Shown in pieces: positions 61,801 through 64,000 of a stretch of DNA of 64,000 nucleotides. The notes under the pieces were generated by a model. That model did no database searches. It had not been told where the DNA came from and saw only the letters and a list, made by a program, of their open reading frames with translations. The stretch covers positions 1 through 64,000 of the forward strand of contig DATFDP010000120.1 in the NCBI GenBank assembly GCA_035252015.1. The letters are read 5' to 3'. A program made the position numbers and the translations under genes. Every line of letters begins with the position of its first letter. Positions within the stretch are counted from its first letter, which is position 1. The DNA comes from JAICWP01 sp035252015. Its GTDB lineage: Bacteria; Acidobacteriota; Terriglobia; Terriglobales; Acidobacteriaceae.

Positions 61801-62523
61801 TTACCTTCCTCCTCCCGAAGCCGCTGGCGCGGTCTGTCCCTCGCCCTTTGGCGCCTTGGGATCGTTCACCACCCAGCCGTCGAACAACTGAATCGTGCGA
61901 TGTCCGTAGGAAGCATTCACCTCGGAATGCGTCACCTGGACGATGGTGGTTCCCTGGTCGTTTAGTTTCTTGAACAGCTCCATGATCTCCTTTGCCTGGC
62001 TGGAGTGCAGGTTGCCAGTGGGCTCGTCGGCCAGGATCAGCTTGGGATTCCCCACCACCGCCCGCGCTACGCCCACCAACTGCTGCTGCCCGCCGGAGAG
62101 CTGGCTGGGATAGAGGTCCTTCTTGCCCACAATCTGAAAGCGGTCCAGAGCTTCCGCCACCATGGAGGCGCGCTGATGCCGCGAGATGTTGCGATAGGAG
62201 AGCGGCACGTCCAGGTTTTCGTAGACCGTCAGGTTGTCGAGCAGGTGATAGCTCTGGAAGACAAACCCGATGTACTGCCGGTTTAGCTCCGCCCGTTTTT
62301 TGCGGTCGAGCTTGTGCACGGCATGATCGAGGAAGTAGAACTCGCCCGCCCAGGAGTCGTCCAGCATTCCCAGAATGCTGAGCAGCGTGGTCTTCCCTGC
62401 CCCCGAAGGCCCCATGATGGTGACAAACTCGCCCGGCTGGATGTCAACGTTGATGCGGCGGAGCACATAAGTGACCCCCGGTCCGGTTTTGTAAGTGCGT
62501 TCCACATTTCGCAACTGAATCAT
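61801..62523 (-). CDS. ABC transporter ATP-binding protein (MacB/LolD type)
   Basis: The 240 aa ATPase has Walker A GPSGAGKT (38-45), Q-loop FVFQSYHLL, signature LSGGQQQ (142-148), Walker B LILADEPTGNLHS and an H-loop His in QVTHSEVNA. The type-VII (MacB/LolD/FtsE) character fits the ADOP permeases. The residue after LSGGQQQ is Leu instead of the usual Arg. An AGGAG site precedes the ATG. A C-terminal tail rich in Gly, Pro and Ala (KGEGQTAPAASGGGR) is extra. It should power all four neighbouring permeases. Confidence 0.94.
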   Translation of the reverse strand: MIQLRNVERTYKTGPGVTYVLRRINVDIQPGEFVTIMGPSGAGKTTLLSILGMLDDSWAGEFYFLDHAVHKLDRKKRAELNRQYIGFVFQSYHLLDNLTVYENLDVPLSYRNISRHQRASMVAEALDRFQIVGKKDLYPSQLSGGQQQLVGVARAVVGNPKLILADEPTGNLHSSQAKEIMELFKKLNDQGTTIVQVTHSEVNASYGHRTIQLFDGWVVNDPKAPKGEGQTAPAASGGGR

Positions 62524-62550
62524 TGATCAGCTCCTGAAAAAGACAACTGG

Positions 62551-62587
62551 CGTCATCCCGAAGGACTTCAGTCCCGAGGGATCTTGC
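62551..62587. repeat. Dispersed repeat GTCATCCCGAAGGACTTCAG
   Basis: GTCATCCCGAAGGACTTCAG is followed by TCCCGAGGGATCTTGCG. It belongs to the same family as the elements at 17321 and 18850 and resembles the arm at 32973. It lies between the relic tail and the ATPase start. Confidence 0.65.
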
Positions 62588-62604
62588 GTGCATCCTTCAT
62601 ACGT

Positions 62605-62652
62605 TCACTCGTACTGCAGCGCCACCATGGGCTCTACCCTGCTCGCCCGCCC
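62605..62652 (-). pseudogene. Relic of an ADOP permease C-terminal tail
   Basis: Reading the minus strand, the last codons GRASRVEPMVALQYE and a TGA stop match the conserved ADOP end (RxxRVDPMVALRYE stop). This copy lies just past the stop of the partial permease. No matching sequence is found further upstream of the tail, so only about 15 codons remain. It marks a past tandem duplication or a recombination joint. Confidence 0.8.
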
Positions 62653-62670
62653 ACAGGGGCGAGACGGCGG

Positions 62671-64000
62671 CTACTCGTATCGCAGCGCCACCATTGGATC
62701 GACCCTGGCCGCGCGCCAGGCGGGGATGTAGCTGGCGATAAGCGTGACCACTGCCAGCACCAGTGCTACCGCCGCAAAGGTGAAAGGATCGGAGGCGCTG
62801 ACGTCAAACAGCAATCCCTTTAACGCCCGCGTGGCCACCAGTGCCGTCACCGCGCCCACGGCAATGCCGATCAGCGCCAGTCGCATCGCGCTGCTCAGAA
62901 CCATGCCCAGTACGTTCCAACGACTCGCGCCCAGTGCCATCCGCAGCCCGATTTCATGCGTGTTTTGCGTCACCGCGTAGGAGATGACGCCGTAAATCCC
63001 GATCGCCGCCAGTACCAGGGCAAGGCCGGCAAAGACTCCCAACAGCAGGCGCGTGAACCGCCGCGCCGCCAGCGAGTCATTGATCAAATCCTGCATGCTT
63101 TCTTCGTCGTACATCACCATGTTTCCATTAATGCCGCTGATGACCCGCTTAACCGCCGGCACCTCGGAGTAGGGATCGCCGGCTGCGCGCAGGACATATG
63201 CTGAATCCTTCGACGCCAGATCCATCACGCTGTCGGGGAACTGGCGGAAAGGGATGTACATCTGCGAATGGATCTTCGAAGTGGCATCCGCGTCCAGGCC
63301 CCAATGCTTGATATGGCCCACAATGCCCACCACCTCGCATTGCATGTGGACCAGGTCGAAATTGAGGTGCTGGCCAAGCGGGTCCTGACCGGGAAATGCC
63401 TTGTGCGCCAAATCTTCATCAATATCCACCGCGCAGGCGGTATGCTCGTTATCCTGAGGCGTCAGATAACGCCCGCGCAGCAGCGGAACACGCATGGCGG
63501 TGAAGTAACCGGGATCAATGCCATAGAAAAGCGCCATATCCATCTGGCTCTGCTCTGCCGGCTTGGGACGGCCTTCCACCCAGTAGGGCAACTCGGAATC
63601 ACCGTTCATGGGCAGGCTGCCAAAAACAACACTGACGGCCTTGACCCCGGGAATGGAATTCAACTGCTGCATGGTTGCGGCAAAGCCGTTGCGAATCTCG
63701 GCCGGCGTGCCGTGCACCGCGGGGGAACCGGCGACGCCAAAGGTCAATACATGGCTGGGATCGAAGCCTGGATTCACACTCCACAGCCGCGAAATGGTGC
63801 GGATCATCAAGCCAGCGGAGGCAGCCAGCACCAGGCCCAGCGCGACTTCCACCACTACCAGCGTGCGCTGCAACCCGTGGCGGCTGGTGGCACCGCGGCC
63901 GGCTTCTTTTAGAGTTTCATTCAGGTCAGCGCGCGAGCTTTGCAGCGCCGGAGTAACGCCAAAAAGCAGGCTTGCAATAATCGAGATCAGCGCCGTAAAT
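62671..64000 (-). CDS. ADOP-type MacB/FtsX permease, C-terminal part (cut by window edge)
   Basis: The frame is open to the window edge. Its first complete stretch reads FTALISIIASLLFGVTPALQ, then SSRADLNETLKEAGRG and LVVVEVALGLVLAASAGLMI, with an FtsX C-terminal set (IGIYGVISYAVTQNTHEIGL) and the end VDPMVALRYE. This equals the second half of the complete paralogues; the N-terminal half lies beyond 64000. About 443 codons are visible. It is read before the ATPase gene. Confidence 0.92.
   Translation of the reverse strand, partial: FTALISIIASLLFGVTPALQSSRADLNETLKEAGRGATSRHGLQRTLVVVEVALGLVLAASAGLMIRTISRLWSVNPGFDPSHVLTFGVAGSPAVHGTPAEIRNGFAATMQQLNSIPGVKAVSVVFGSLPMNGDSELPYWVEGRPKPAEQSQMDMALFYGIDPGYFTAMRVPLLRGRYLTPQDNEHTACAVDIDEDLAHKAFPGQDPLGQHLNFDLVHMQCEVVGIVGHIKHWGLDADATSKIHSQMYIPFRQFPDSVMDLASKDSAYVLRAAGDPYSEVPAVKRVISGINGNMVMYDEESMQDLINDSLAARRFTRLLLGVFAGLALVLAAIGIYGVISYAVTQNTHEIGLRMALGASRWNVLGMVLSSAMRLALIGIAVGAVTALVATRALKGLLFDVSASDPFTFAAVALVLAVVTLIASYIPAWRAARVDPMVALRYE

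Overview
The window reads as chromosomal DNA of a Gram-negative, GC-rich soil-type bacterium, most likely an Acidobacteriota member. Signs of an outer membrane are LptE, TolC, a secretin and lipoproteins. The strongest taxonomic pointer is a set of 800-820 aa MacB/FtsX-type permeases whose N-termini match the 'acidobacterial duplicated orphan permease' (ADOP) family. Short word-like intergenic repeats also fit. No insertion sequence, prophage, CRISPR array or rRNA was seen. One tRNA (Arg, CCT) is present.

Layout. (1) 1-4557, minus strand: a partial MerR regulator with a ZntR-like operator, then a tightly overlapping envelope operon read psd > pssA > Asd-like > lptE > holA. (2) 4691-9632, minus: a DUF465 protein, a RimI-type acetyltransferase and a heme block hemX/ccsA > hemA > hemC > hemD. 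A TATAAT box and CRP-like TGTGA-N6-TCACA sites lie upstream of hemX. (3) 9914-14836: small unknown proteins, a GalT-like protein and mutS, separated by repeat-rich spacers. (4) 14942-20493, plus: a peptidoglycan-recycling pair nagZ-anmK, an extracytoplasmic solute-binding lipoprotein, a YmdB-type phosphodiesterase and a HAD phosphatase. (5) 20754-26886: a TPR-secretin, a PpiC-like isomerase, an NAD-dependent epimerase, then aroB > menG/ubiE on the minus strand. (6) 27104-38824: small secreted OB-fold-like proteins, TerC, two M28 peptidase-fold proteins (one glutaminyl-cyclase-like) flanking a membrane-anchored MutS homologue, a DUF2231-Rieske fusion, tatA-tatC, a phosphohexomutase overlapping ftsB, and cutA. 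(7) 38830-49304: a methyltransferase, tRNA-Arg, a large Ser/Thr kinase with TPRs, a PEP-CTERM protein, a membrane spermidine-synthase-like protein and a GT-C glycosyltransferase. (8) 49347-64000, minus: an export-type locus read permease (cut by the window edge) > ABC ATPase > permease > permease > permease > TolC > NtrC-type regulator > histidine kinase.

The last block is the most system-like part. Three complete and one partial ADOP permease are packed with their own ATPase, an outer-membrane TolC and a two-component system, but no periplasmic adaptor (MacA/HlyD type) is visible. Each spacer between the ATPase, permeases and TolC carries a hairpin, mostly with related CACCTTTG-like arms. 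A relic of a permease C-terminal tail sits just behind the partial permease, evidence of past tandem duplication. Other points of note are an Asd homologue without the catalytic Cys, a GalT homologue with Thr at the nucleophile position, an NtrC-type regulator with GAFTDA instead of GAFTGA, and several genes with a -10-like box very close to the start codon and no Shine-Dalgarno sequence.

All calls are from reading sequence and recalled family motifs; no database search was run.
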